Of a stretch of DNA of 64,000 bases, positions 1-8,130 are shown piece by piece (the stretch's first letter is position 1; each line of letters starts with the position of its first letter). Under the pieces are notes generated by a model that saw nothing but the letters and a program-made list of their open reading frames with translations, did not search any database and had not been told where the DNA came from. The DNA comes from Actinopolyspora xinjiangensis (GTDB taxonomy: Bacteria; Actinomycetota; Actinomycetes; Mycobacteriales; Pseudonocardiaceae). Made by a program: the position numbers and the translations under genes. The stretch is from positions 483,629 to 547,628 of the forward strand of contig NZ_FNJR01000001.1 in assembly GCF_900104475.1 (NCBI RefSeq), written 5' to 3'.

Positions 1-424
1 CGGGGGCGCTCCGCAGCGACTGGCCCAGGCGTTCGGCTATCCCGGCGAGACGCCGGGAGCTGTACTCGACCAGTCGGGCGTGCGCTCCGGCGGCACGCGC
101 GTCGGCCAGCCGGGAGTGGTCGGTCACCCCGACCACCAACCGCCCGCTCGCGGCGTCGTAGTGCGCACCGCCGTAGGAGTTCCCCAGAGTGCGCCGCAGG
201 GTGTGCCGCACCTGCTCGGCTATCGTCTCCCGGTACAGGCGCAGGCGGGATTCGCGCGCACTCAACCCCAGGTCACGCTGCATGGCCTCCAGCAACGAAG
301 CCGCCCCGTCCGGTCTCTCCGGGGTGTCGGGCACGGAGGCCGAACTCGCCGATGCCGCCGTCGCGGCGGTGGCCGTCGCCAACAACAGGGTCCCCACGAG
401 ACGGCAGGCGATCCCCAACTTCAC
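1..424 (-). CDS. Secreted S1-family (streptogrisin/alpha-lytic type) protease, N-terminal part, cut by window edge
   Basis: Reading leftward from a GTG at 424 with a GGGAGG ribosome site 7 nt upstream, the frame encodes a signal peptide (hydrophobic LLLATATAATAASASSA) followed by a pro-region. LLEAMQRDLGLSARESRLRL and the later GGAHYDAASGRLVVGVTDHS are typical of the alpha-lytic protease/streptogrisin prodomain, a folding chaperone removed from the mature enzyme. The catalytic domain lies beyond position 1, so the His-Asp-Ser triad cannot be checked. The family consists of secreted serine endopeptidases. The usual antisense reading frames are open here too, but the SD, signal peptide and prodomain favour this one. 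Confidence 0.8.
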   Translation of the reverse strand, partial: MKLGIACRLVGTLLLATATAATAASASSASVPDTPERPDGAASLLEAMQRDLGLSARESRLRLYRETIAEQVRHTLRRTLGNSYGGAHYDAASGRLVVGVTDHSRLADARAAGAHARLVEYSSRRLAGIAERLGQSLRSAP

Positions 425-771
425 TGACGACCTCCCTGGGCAGCGGGAAAATTTCCACGATCGCGTGAGCGCTGTTGGCGATCAACGCGCCAACATCGAT
501 GCGCAACGTAGCAGATCTCGCTTCCATATCGGAGAGGTATCAACCGAATAACTCGTGACGTGTTCCGGTGATCACTTCGCGTCACGAGAATCGCCGAGAA
601 AAGCCGCGAAACGGACAGCCCGAGGGGAAGTGGCGGAACTCGGAATTCACCGTCAGCAGCCGGGAGTCCGGTTTCCGCGCCGGAACCCGTACCCGGAGCA
701 CGGGCGTCGCCCGACACCGGTCGAAGACGCCCGCGTCCCGCCTCCCCGGCCGCTCCCGACGCGGGGGCGAC
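425..771. other. Intergenic stretch with a 9-bp inverted repeat
   Basis: No gene is supported in these 347 bp. A perfect 9-bp inverted repeat (CTCGTGACG at 552-560, CGTCACGAG at 580-588) lies downstream of the membrane protein ending at 772 and upstream of the protease start at 424. It could be a terminator for the former or an operator for the latter. Confidence 0.5.
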
Positions 772-1782
772 TCAGGGCGCGCTGGGCTCCGAGGGCCGGA
801 CGTTCCGGCGGGGCCGCTCGCTCGGAGTGGGCTCGGCCGAACTCGTCTCGGGACCGCCGGTGGTTTCGGGCGTGGAACCGGTCGACGAGCTCGGCGTGCG
901 GCTCGGGGACCGCTCCGGGGAGCTCGTCGGGTCCGAGGTCTCGCTCGGCCGCTGACTCTCCTCGGTCCGTTCGGAGGTTTCGGGTGCGGTGCTCGATTCG
1001 GAGGCGGGCACCCGCACCGGTCGCTCCTCGGGTGCCGGGGAGCCCCCGGCATCACCCTGCCGGAACAGGTTGCCCACGGTCGTCTCCCCGGAATCGCCGG
1101 AGACCGAGCCGCCGGTGACGGCCTCGTAACCGGTGACCAGCACCATGCAGAGCACGAACGCCAGGCCGCTGGTCACCGCGACCACCCGCCAGTCGAGTCC
1201 TCGTCGTCCGCGCCGCCCTTCCCGCTCACCGGCCGCCTCCACGGCGCCGCCGGTCACGCTCGCCGTGTCGACGGAAGGGTCGTGCCCGGCCGGGCTCAGG
1301 CGCCGGGTCTCCTCGGGAACGGCGATCCGCCTCGTGGCCTCGTCACCGGGGCGGTCGTGTGGCTGTGCTCCCCCGGCAGCGCCGGTGCCCCTCGCGGCGG
1401 CGTCCTCGGCGGAATCCGCGGGCCGTCGCAGGGGACGGGTGGGGGCGTTCGGGTCCGCCCACGCCGAGGCCGCCTGGGCCGCCCTGCGCCTGGCCGCCCG
1501 CCGCAACGCCGCGTTGGCCGCCTTCTGCTTCGTCGACTCCAACGAGCGCTGGTAGACCGCCCCGCCGAGCGTGATGATCACGCTGGTCATCGCCGCACCC
1601 GAGACGGTTCCCGCGATCCCCAGCTGGCCACCGAGCACGGCCGCTGTCGCCGCGGCCAGTCCGACACCGGTCACCTGTGCGGGCGAGACACCCAGTTTCT
1701 CGAACGGGCTCGTCCGGTCGCCGCGCCCGGCTTTGTCGGTCCCCTCCTCCCCCGGGGTGGACTTCTCCTGCTGTTGGCTCAT
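772..1782 (-). CDS. Membrane protein of unknown function with Ser/Pro/Thr-rich C-terminal tail
   Basis: A 336-aa protein starting at ATG 1782. Residues about 30-80 form a Gly/Ala-rich hydrophobic stretch (VTGVGLAAATAAVLGGQLG and onward). A basic Ala/Arg-rich segment follows. One clear transmembrane helix sits near residues 195-215 (VVAVTSGLAFVLCMVLVTGY). The rest is a low-complexity tail rich in Ser, Thr, Pro and Glu, likely extracytoplasmic. I recognise no catalytic motif. Similar hydrophobic-hairpin plus linker proteins are widespread in Pseudonocardiales, but their role is unknown. It is probably a single-gene unit between the protease and the divergent dehydratase. Confidence 0.7.
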   Translation of the reverse strand: MSQQQEKSTPGEEGTDKAGRGDRTSPFEKLGVSPAQVTGVGLAAATAAVLGGQLGIAGTVSGAAMTSVIITLGGAVYQRSLESTKQKAANAALRRAARRRAAQAASAWADPNAPTRPLRRPADSAEDAAARGTGAAGGAQPHDRPGDEATRRIAVPEETRRLSPAGHDPSVDTASVTGGAVEAAGEREGRRGRRGLDWRVVAVTSGLAFVLCMVLVTGYEAVTGGSVSGDSGETTVGNLFRQGDAGGSPAPEERPVRVPASESSTAPETSERTEESQRPSETSDPTSSPERSPSRTPSSSTGSTPETTGGPETSSAEPTPSERPRRNVRPSEPSAP

Positions 1783-2003
1783 CGCTCTCCCACACGGTCG
1801 TCGCCTCGCACGTCCAACGGGTGGGGGAACCGCACTGCTCCCGGAGAAGCCCCGCCAGTGAGTACTCCCACTCGGTGTAACGCTGCCGAATCCCCTGGAC
1901 TCGATCTCCCCGGGAGGGGAACGACCGTTCCTCGCGGCGGCTTCACCGACCGTGCCGACTCCCCGGCCGTTGCCCCGGTCGAGGGATCGGTGAGGATGCC
2001 CGC

Positions 2004-2981
2004 ATGTCGTTGGTCACGAACGAGCGGGCGCGCGCGGCGCGGGAGATCCTGGCGCGGTTGGGCGCCGAGGGGCCGGTGCGAACCCCGCTGCTTCCGGTGC
2101 CGGACTCCGGGCGCGAACGACCGCTGCTGCTCAAGCCGGAGAGCCTGCAGCCCACCGGCGCCTTCAAGATCAGGGGCGCGCTGCACGCCGCAGCCGTGCT
2201 GGACGAACGGGTCCGTGCCCGGGGGCTGGTCGCCTACTCCAGCGGGAACCACGCCCGCGCGGTGGCCCACGCCGGGAAGGTGTTCGGCGTCCCGGCGACC
2301 GTGGTCGTGCCGCACACCGCTCCGGCGGCCAAGGTGGCCGCGGCGCGTTCGTTGGGCGCCGAGATCGTGCCGGTCGAGGTCTCGGAGCGGGAGTCGCGCG
2401 CCGAGGAGATCGCCGAGAGCCGCGGGGCGAACCTGATCCCGCCGTTCGACGCCCCGGCGGTGATCGCCGGTCAGGCGACGGTGGGGCTGGAGATCGCCGA
2501 GGACGTCGACGCGCTCGGGTTCTCGGAGGTGACGGTGCTGGTACCGATCAGCGGCGGCGGGCTGATCTCGGGAGTCGCGGTCGGGTTGGCGCGCTGCCGC
2601 GCACGGGTGCGTGTGGTCGGTGTGGAACCGGAGCTGGCCGCCGACACCCGGGAGGGCTTCCACGCGGGCGAGCGGCGCCACTGGCCGGTGGAGGCGCGTA
2701 CCCGCACCAGGGCCGACGGGCTCACCGCTCAGCCCTCCGAACTGACCTTCACCCACATCCGCGAGCTCGTGGACGACGTGGTCACGGTCTCCGAGGCCGA
2801 GATCGGCGAAGCGACGGGCTTTCTGGCCGAGAGCTGCCGGCTCGTCGCCGAACCCAGCGGCGCGGTCACCACGGCCGCCCACCGCCACCGCACGCGGGAG
2901 CTGGGGGCTGTCCCGACCGTGGCGGTGGTCAGTGGCGGGAACGTGGACCGGGCCGAGCCGCTCAGCTCAGCGGCGGGTTGA
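2004..2981 (+). CDS. Threonine/serine dehydratase family, PLP-dependent
   Basis: A 325-aa fold-type II PLP enzyme. The Schiff-base lysine is in TGAFKIRGA (residues about 52-60). The substrate Ser/Asn loop is [10 protein letters not shown], and the phosphate-binding glycine loop is [10 protein letters not shown]. The length fits catabolic threonine dehydratase or serine racemase; there is no C-terminal ACT domain, so it is not the regulated biosynthetic IlvA. The likely reaction is deamination of L-threonine or L-serine to a 2-oxo acid plus ammonia in the cytoplasm. ATG 2004 follows GAGGA by 8 nt. The 3' end overlaps the convergent dasR-like gene by 20 bp. A second dehydratase of this family is at 44030-44971. 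Confidence 0.85.
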   Translation: MSLVTNERARAAREILARLGAEGPVRTPLLPVPDSGRERPLLLKPESLQPTGAFKIRGALHAAAVLDERVRARGLVAYSSGNHARAVAHAGKVFGVPATVVVPHTAPAAKVAAARSLGAEIVPVEVSERESRAEEIAESRGANLIPPFDAPAVIAGQATVGLEIAEDVDALGFSEVTVLVPISGGGLISGVAVGLARCRARVRVVGVEPELAADTREGFHAGERRHWPVEARTRTRADGLTAQPSELTFTHIRELVDDVVTVSEAEIGEATGFLAESCRLVAEPSGAVTTAAHRHRTRELGAVPTVAVVSGGNVDRAEPLSSAAG

Positions 2982-3720
2982 GGCTGGCGACGAACTTGTA
3001 GCGGTCCCCCCGGTAGATCGAGCGCACCCATTCGACCGGGGTGCCGTCCTCGTGGAAGGAGTGCCTGGACAGCAGCAACATCGGCAACCCCACGTCGGCG
3101 CCGAGCAGTTCGGCCTCCTCCGGACTGGCCAGCGCGGTCTCGATGGTCTCCTCGGCGCTGGCGAAGGAGATGCCGTACTGCTCACGCAGCACCTGGTACA
3201 GCGAAGCCCCCGCCTCGATGAGCCGGGTCAGCCCCTTGAAGCGGGTCAGCGGCAGGTGAGTCGTCTCGATGGCCATCGCCTCGTCGTCGGCCAGCCGCAA
3301 TCTGCGCATCCGCAGCACCGGACTGCCGGAGCCGATCCCGAGCAGGTGAGCCAGCTCGCGTTCGGCGGGCTCCTCGTTCATCTCCAGCAGCCGGGAGTCG
3401 GGCTGCCTGCCCTGGGCCCGCATGTCCTCGGTGTAGCTGCTCAGCTGCAGCCGCTGCGCGACCTTGGGCTGCGCGGCGAACGTGCCCTTGCCCTGGACGC
3501 GGAGCAGCCTGCCCTCCACCGTCAGCTCGGCCAGGGCCTGTCGGACCGTGGTACGGGAGACGTCGAACTCGGCGGCCAGCGCACGCTCGGTGGGTATCGA
3601 GGACCCAGCGGGCATGGAGCGAAGCATGTCCAGCAGGTGCTGCTTCAACCCCCAGTACTTGGGCTCGCGTTGGTTCTTCGTCGGCATGTCGGCCCCGCCG
3701 GGCACCGACGCTTCGAGCAT
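2962..3720 (-). CDS. dasR: GntR/HutC-family regulator, DasR-like (amino-sugar control)
   Basis: 252 aa from ATG 3720, chosen over the longer frame (to 3777) because AGGAGG lies 5 nt upstream. The N-terminal winged helix-turn-helix (about residues 15-85, with [20 protein letters not shown]) is followed by a UTRA ligand domain ending in [20 protein letters not shown]. By recall the sequence is very close to Streptomyces DasR, which binds dre sites and is released by glucosamine-6-phosphate or GlcNAc-6-phosphate. A dre-like palindrome lies in the divergent promoter region at 3915-3932, and the neighbouring genes encode a SIS-domain sugar-phosphate enzyme and a sugar kinase. This supports control of GlcNAc metabolism. 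The symbol is assigned by similarity. Confidence 0.85.
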   Translation of the reverse strand: MLEASVPGGADMPTKNQREPKYWGLKQHLLDMLRSMPAGSSIPTERALAAEFDVSRTTVRQALAELTVEGRLLRVQGKGTFAAQPKVAQRLQLSSYTEDMRAQGRQPDSRLLEMNEEPAERELAHLLGIGSGSPVLRMRRLRLADDEAMAIETTHLPLTRFKGLTRLIEAGASLYQVLREQYGISFASAEETIETALASPEEAELLGADVGLPMLLLSRHSFHEDGTPVEWVRSIYRGDRYKFVASLNPPLS

Positions 3721-3914
3721 GTTTCCTCCTACCGTCGCGCCTGCGAACGGGGCGATCAGCACTACCGATTCCAGCATGCCGGAGTTTCACGGCACAGTAG
3801 GAATCGCATCCCGCCACCCCCTGATCGGTATGCGCGGGGTCACAGCTCGTCGCCCTGTTCGCCGGGCCACGGTTCACGCCGCAGGGCTGTCGGCCCGGGC
3901 GAGCTGTCGGTAGC

Positions 3915-3932
3915 ATTGGTCTAGACCGAAAT
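3915..3932. promoter_or_regulatory. dre-type operator (DasR-binding site)
   Basis: The core GGTCTAGACC (3918-3927) is a perfect palindrome, flanked by near-symmetric ATT/GAAAT bases. It matches the published Streptomyces dre consensus built around TGGTCTAGACCA, apart from one outer base. It is 28 bp upstream of the SIS-domain gene start and in the intergenic space shared with the dasR-like gene, so it could control both. Confidence 0.8.
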
Positions 3933-3960
3933 TGTCGCACGACGAAGGACGGACCACGAC

Positions 3961-5031
3961 ATGACCGAGGACCCCGGAGCCGGGGCCGGCGAGCAGGCTC
4001 AGCATCCCGGCAGGCACATGAGCGCCGAGATCGCCGAACAGCCCGCGGTGTTCGACGGCCTGCTCACCAACCGCCCCGAGCTGGCCGAGGTCGCCCGGCG
4101 CATCGCGGAACGGAAGCCTCGCTTCGCGCTGCTGGCCGCGCGCGGCTCCAGCGACCACGCGGCGCTCTACGCCAAGTACCTGGTCGAAGTGCTGCTGCAG
4201 CTGCCGGCCGGGCTGGTCTCACCGTCCACCACCACGCTCTACGACGCCCAGCCCGACCTGAGCGAAGTGCTGCTGATCTCGGTCAGCCAGAGCGGCGGCT
4301 CCCCCGACATGCTCGAAGTCACCCAGGCGGCGCGCCGCGACGGCGCCACCACTGTGGCGGTGACCAACAACCCCGACTCCGCGCTGAACCGGGCCGCCGA
4401 GCTCTCGGTGGACATCCGAGCGGGCACCGAACAGGCCGTGGCCGCCACGAAGACCTACAGCGCCACGCTGCTCGCCCTCTACCTGCTGATCGACGCGATA
4501 CGTGGCGGGAACGCGGAGCGGGCCGCCGAACTGCCCGACCTGGCCCGGCGCGCCCTGGCCCCCTCCTCGGAACTGGACGAGGCGGTGCGCCGCTACCGCT
4601 TCGCGGACAGGGTGCTGACCACCGGACGGGGCTACTCCTCTGCCACGGCCGCCGAGGCCGCGCTCAAACTCGCCGAGACCAGTTATCTCTCGGCCCGGGC
4701 CTACAGCGGCGCGGACCTGCTGCACGGCCCGGTCGCGGCCGTGGACGCGGAGACGGCCGTGCTGGCGCTGTGCAGTTCCGGGAAGGGCGGAGCCGCCATG
4801 ACCGAGGTGCTGCGCACCGTTCACGAGCGGGGAGCCGACATCTGCGCGATCGGGTCCGCCGCGGCGGACATGCCGTGCGCGCACCGGATCGTCCTCCCCG
4901 AGGTCGCCGAAGAACTCGCCCCGCTGCTGGAGGTGCTGCCGGTGCAGCGGCTGGCGCTGGCGCTGGCACTGGAGCGCGGCTCCGACCCGGACAGCCCGCG
5001 CGGGCTGAACAAGGTGACCCGCACCCGGTGA
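3961..5031 (+). CDS. SIS-domain sugar-phosphate isomerase/deaminase (GlmS-C/NagB-II/AgaS type)
   Basis: A 356-aa protein with two SIS sugar-isomerase domains and no N-terminal glutaminase, so it is not a full GlmS. Motifs seen are LAARGSSDHAALYAKYL, SVSQSGGSPDMLEV (phosphosugar-binding Ser loop) and EQAVAATKTYSATLLAL in domain one, then TGRGYSSATAAEAALKLAE and DLLHGPVAAVD in domain two. This architecture is used by glucosamine-6-phosphate deaminases of the NagB-II/AgaS type. The dre site just upstream and the kinase gene downstream point to GlcN-6-P deamination to fructose-6-phosphate. ATG 3961 has AAGGA about 12 nt upstream; an internal ATG 20 codons in is an alternative start. Confidence 0.85.
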   Translation: MTEDPGAGAGEQAQHPGRHMSAEIAEQPAVFDGLLTNRPELAEVARRIAERKPRFALLAARGSSDHAALYAKYLVEVLLQLPAGLVSPSTTTLYDAQPDLSEVLLISVSQSGGSPDMLEVTQAARRDGATTVAVTNNPDSALNRAAELSVDIRAGTEQAVAATKTYSATLLALYLLIDAIRGGNAERAAELPDLARRALAPSSELDEAVRRYRFADRVLTTGRGYSSATAAEAALKLAETSYLSARAYSGADLLHGPVAAVDAETAVLALCSSGKGGAAMTEVLRTVHERGADICAIGSAAADMPCAHRIVLPEVAEELAPLLEVLPVQRLALALALERGSDPDSPRGLNKVTRTR

Positions 5032-5099
5032 CACACCGGGACGAACGGTGGCGGAACTCGCCGCGCCCGGCGAGGATCACGGTGCCGGAGACCTGAAGG

Positions 5100-5131
5100 C
5101 CCGCCTCACCGAGGGGGCGGGGTGAGACGGG
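5100..5131 (+). terminator. Stem-loop between SIS gene and kinase gene
   Basis: An 11-bp stem with one mismatch (5100-5110 with 5121-5131) encloses a G-rich 10-nt loop. There is no T-tract. It may act as an attenuator or partial terminator between the two amino-sugar genes. Confidence 0.45.
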
Positions 5132-5189
5132 CACCGCCAGACTACGCCGATCGGCCCAGCACAGGAGCACGGGGTTCGGAGGGGACCGC

Positions 5190-6200
5190 ATGGTCGAGAC
5201 CGAGAACGCGGACGAACTGTTGCTGCTCGGGCTGGACGTCGGCGGCACTTCCAGCCGGGCGCTGCTGACCGACGCGCACGGGCGGACCGTCGGCACCGGC
5301 CACGCGGGCGGTGGAAACCCGAACACCCACCCTCCCGACCGAGCGGTCGAGCAGGTCGCCCGCGCCACGCGAACGGCGTTGGCGGAGACCGCCCCCGAAC
5401 GGGTGAGTGCGGTGGTGCTGGGCATGGCCGGGATCAGCAAGCTGGCCGACCCCGCCGTGGCCGGGATGTTCGAACAGGCCTGGCACACGCTGGGGCTGCG
5501 GTGTCCGGTGCGGACCGTCAGCGACAGCGAGGTCGCGTTCGCGGCAGGAACCGCCGAGCCCGACGGGACCGTGCTGATCGCGGGAACCGGTTCGATCGTG
5601 ACGCGGATCATCGGACACCGTTCGGAGCGCACGCTGGGTGGCTACGGCTGGCTGCTCGGCGACGAGGGCTCGGCGTTCTGGCTCGGCCGCGAGGCCGTGA
5701 GCACGGCGCTGCGCGCGCTCGACCTCGGCGAGGAGAAGGACGACCCGCTGGTGGCCTCGGTGCTGAACGAGCTGCTGCCCGGATCCGCCAGGGGCAACGA
5801 ACCCTACTCGATGCTGGTGCGCAGGATCGTCGCGCTGCTCGGCAACGGTCCGCCGGTGCGGCTGGCCGAACTCGCCCCGCTGGTGACCGCCTCGGCCGCC
5901 GAGGGCGGTGGGAAAGCGACGGAGATCCTGTCGAGAGCGGCGCGGACGTTGGCAGCGGACACCCTGGCGGTGCGGGACGACTCCGACAGCTCACCGATCG
6001 TGCTGGCGGGCAGCCTGCTCTCCGGAGAGGGAGTGCTCGACGAGGCGGTCCGCGCCGAACTTCGGGCGCGAAGCGCCGCGCCGTTGATCACGGCCGGTTC
6101 CGGAGCGGCGGGAGCGGCCTGGCTGGCGGCCATTCCCCTGGTCGACGCTGAGCACGCGCGGGAGCTACACGGCAGGCTGCTCGGCGGCGGACGCGGCTGA
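5190..6200 (+). CDS. BadF/BadG/BcrA/BcrD-type kinase, probable N-acetylglucosamine kinase
   Basis: A 336-aa ASKHA-fold ATPase. Phosphate loop one is LLLGLDVGGTSSRALLTD (residues about 10-27), the catalytic-region aspartate is in SDSEVAF, and phosphate loop two is LIAGTGSIVTRI, followed by GGYGWLLGDEGSAFWLGR, typical of GlcNAc/glucosamine kinases of this superfamily. It likely phosphorylates GlcNAc (or GlcN), feeding the SIS enzyme upstream and producing a DasR effector. GGAGGGG precedes ATG 5190. The gap to the SIS gene is 158 bp with a stem-loop, so the two may be only partly co-transcribed. Substrate assignment rests on context. Confidence 0.8.
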   Translation: MVETENADELLLLGLDVGGTSSRALLTDAHGRTVGTGHAGGGNPNTHPPDRAVEQVARATRTALAETAPERVSAVVLGMAGISKLADPAVAGMFEQAWHTLGLRCPVRTVSDSEVAFAAGTAEPDGTVLIAGTGSIVTRIIGHRSERTLGGYGWLLGDEGSAFWLGREAVSTALRALDLGEEKDDPLVASVLNELLPGSARGNEPYSMLVRRIVALLGNGPPVRLAELAPLVTASAAEGGGKATEILSRAARTLAADTLAVRDDSDSSPIVLAGSLLSGEGVLDEAVRAELRARSAAPLITAGSGAAGAAWLAAIPLVDAEHARELHGRLLGGGRG

Positions 6201-6262
6201 GCGGGTCCGCCACCCGCTCCGGTGGCCGGGGTCCGTCGCGGCCGGGCGGAACCGACACCGAT

Positions 6263-6946
6263 CTAACGCACCGAGCCCTCCGGGGCGCGGGCGTGCCGGA
6301 TGCCGGGGTGGCCCGAGGGGAGGGTCCGCCGCAGCACCCACCAGCTCACCACGACACAGAGCACCACCAGCGGCCAGGTCAACACCACCTGGGCGATGCT
6401 CAACGGCACCACGGCGCCGAGCATCCACAGCGGAACGAACACCGCCAGCCTGGTGACGTACTGGCCGACCCAGATCCAGCTGGCCCTGCTGTAGGCGCGC
6501 AGCAGATCCGGATCACGCCGCCAGCGGGTGCGCTGCCCCAGCAGCGTTCCGACCACCAGCCCCAACAGTGGCCAGCGCACCGCGATACTGATCATCCAGG
6601 CCAGTCCGCTGACCGCGTTGGACCCGAGCCTGATGAGGTAGAAGTCGACCGCCTGACCGGTGCGCAGCGCGATGATCGACCCCACCAGCACCGCGAGCAG
6701 GCTGAACAACACCGCCAGTGGACGCGCGCCGCTGACCAGCCGCCACACGCCGATCACCGCTCCCACGGCGACGGCCGAGACCCCGGCGGCGGCTATGGAC
6801 TCACCGCTGAGCACCCACACCAACCCGAAGGCCACCGGGGGCAGACTCGCGTCGAGGGCGCTGGCCCGACCTCCCAGCAGTCGCAGCAACGAGTCGCGCT
6901 CGGCGGTGCTGGCTCCCGTGTCGGTCCGGCTCCTGTCGCTGTCCAC
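6263..6946 (-). CDS. DUF3159-family integral membrane protein
   Basis: 227 aa with five or six predicted membrane helices, starting near residue 37 (LPPVAFGLVWVLSGESIAAA) and ending in VVLCVVVSWWVLRRTLPSGH. The motifs LRTGQAVDFYLIRLGSNAVS and RRDPDLLRAYSRASWIWVGQ, with conserved Trp/Arg around loops, fit the DUF3159 (intracellular-septation-like) family of actinobacteria. The function of this family is not established. The gene is convergent with the kinase gene (62-bp gap). Confidence 0.8.
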   Translation of the reverse strand: MDSDRSRTDTGASTAERDSLLRLLGGRASALDASLPPVAFGLVWVLSGESIAAAGVSAVAVGAVIGVWRLVSGARPLAVLFSLLAVLVGSIIALRTGQAVDFYLIRLGSNAVSGLAWMISIAVRWPLLGLVVGTLLGQRTRWRRDPDLLRAYSRASWIWVGQYVTRLAVFVPLWMLGAVVPLSIAQVVLTWPLVVLCVVVSWWVLRRTLPSGHPGIRHARAPEGSVR

Positions 6947-7061
6947 GGGTTAAGCTTGCCTTACCCGCACCGCGATACGCACACATCGATCCGAGTGCGG
7001 TGCGTTACACCAGGTCGCGAACGGTTCGAGGAGCCCTCCCGCTCCGGCCCGCCGGGGGCGC

Positions 7062-7796
7062 TCACGCACCCCGGACCGATCTCAGCTGCTCATCGAGCCG
7101 CGCCGCCACGCCCCTCTGGTCGGCGGGGGAGCAGATGAGCACCTCATCCTCGCCGGAACCGCCGTGACGCATCGTGTAGCGCCCTCGATCGGTGTCGAAC
7201 CACGCCAGCGTGGGCATCCGGACCCACCCATCGGCCCGGTCGGTGCCCGCCACGACGAAGTGCCCGATGCGGTACTTGTGCAGTCGCGTGATCTCCTCCA
7301 CTTCGGAGGGGATCTCGCTGGCGGTACGCCCATCCCGGTTCCGCAGCGGGCTCGTCGCCACGCTCGTCTCGCGCCCGGCGCCGGGGTGCGCGGGGGGAAG
7401 CAGTCGCGCGCAGGCCTCGGGAAGCGCCTCGGGCGCCATGAAGTCCAGTTGCAGTCCCCGCCTGGTGACCACTCCGACCACCCCGACCTCACCGGTGGCC
7501 ACCGCCCGCGCCGCCATCCGGTGACCGTTGCGGACGTCGAGCAGACCGGCGGCGGCGATCGAGACCTCGGCGCTGGACATCAGGTAGAGCGCGTCGGCCA
7601 CCTCCGGTTCGAGCCGCCCGTCCACGGCCAGCCCGGACGTCTCCAGTTCGCCCCAGACCCGCTGGACCAGCTTCTTCCGCTCCGCGGGCGACTCACCGAC
7701 CTCGGGGACCTCGAACGGGTAACGCCGCACATCGAGTCGCAGGTGCTCGCCCAGCACGTCGAGGGCGGGCAGCGAGAGGGTGATCGTGTCGACCAT
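7062..7796 (-). CDS. ESX-secretion-associated EspG-family chaperone-like protein
   Basis: 244 aa. The opening MVDTITLSLPALDVLGEHLR, the central LYLMSSAEVSIAAAGLLDVR and the C-terminal GSGEDEVLICSPADQRGVAA match the EspG pattern of type VII secretion loci. In mycobacteria EspG is a cytosolic chaperone that keeps PE/PPE substrates soluble and delivers them to the ESX machine. ATG 7796 has AGGA 7 nt upstream. The gene follows, in the same orientation after a 334-bp gap, a large proline-rich protein that could be its partner. Confidence 0.75.
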   Translation of the reverse strand: MVDTITLSLPALDVLGEHLRLDVRRYPFEVPEVGESPAERKKLVQRVWGELETSGLAVDGRLEPEVADALYLMSSAEVSIAAAGLLDVRNGHRMAARAVATGEVGVVGVVTRRGLQLDFMAPEALPEACARLLPPAHPGAGRETSVATSPLRNRDGRTASEIPSEVEEITRLHKYRIGHFVVAGTDRADGWVRMPTLAWFDTDRGRYTMRHGGSGEDEVLICSPADQRGVAARLDEQLRSVRGA

Positions 7797-8130
7797 GCGG
7801 GATTCCTAGTGTGACTTCGTCGTCTCGGTAGCTGTCCGAAAGCCTCGGCCTCCCCGACCGGGAAACTCCGGCCCACGCAGGCCGGCCACCCGCCCCGGCA
7901 GCGGGAACACGGGCCGGTCCCTCGTTGTCGCTCTCCTGTCGTGTCGCCGTTCGGCGAGAGTCTCCTCCCGGCACGGTGGTGCCGAAACGGCCTCCTCGGG
8001 ACTGCCCGCGTGCGCTCCCGACAGGACGTTCCCGGGGTGTGGCGGGCCCCGCTCGCCGTCGAGCCCGGTGGTGGGGCCGGGCGCAGGATCCGTCAGGAAG
8101 AGGTCCGCCGGCGCGGCCCGAAACCCTCGG
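7797..8130. other. Spacer between proline-rich gene and espG-like gene
   Basis: 334 bp on the leading side of the espG-like gene. I see no supported small gene, only GC-rich sequence open on all frames. It may hold the espG promoter or an mRNA leader. Confidence 0.4.
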
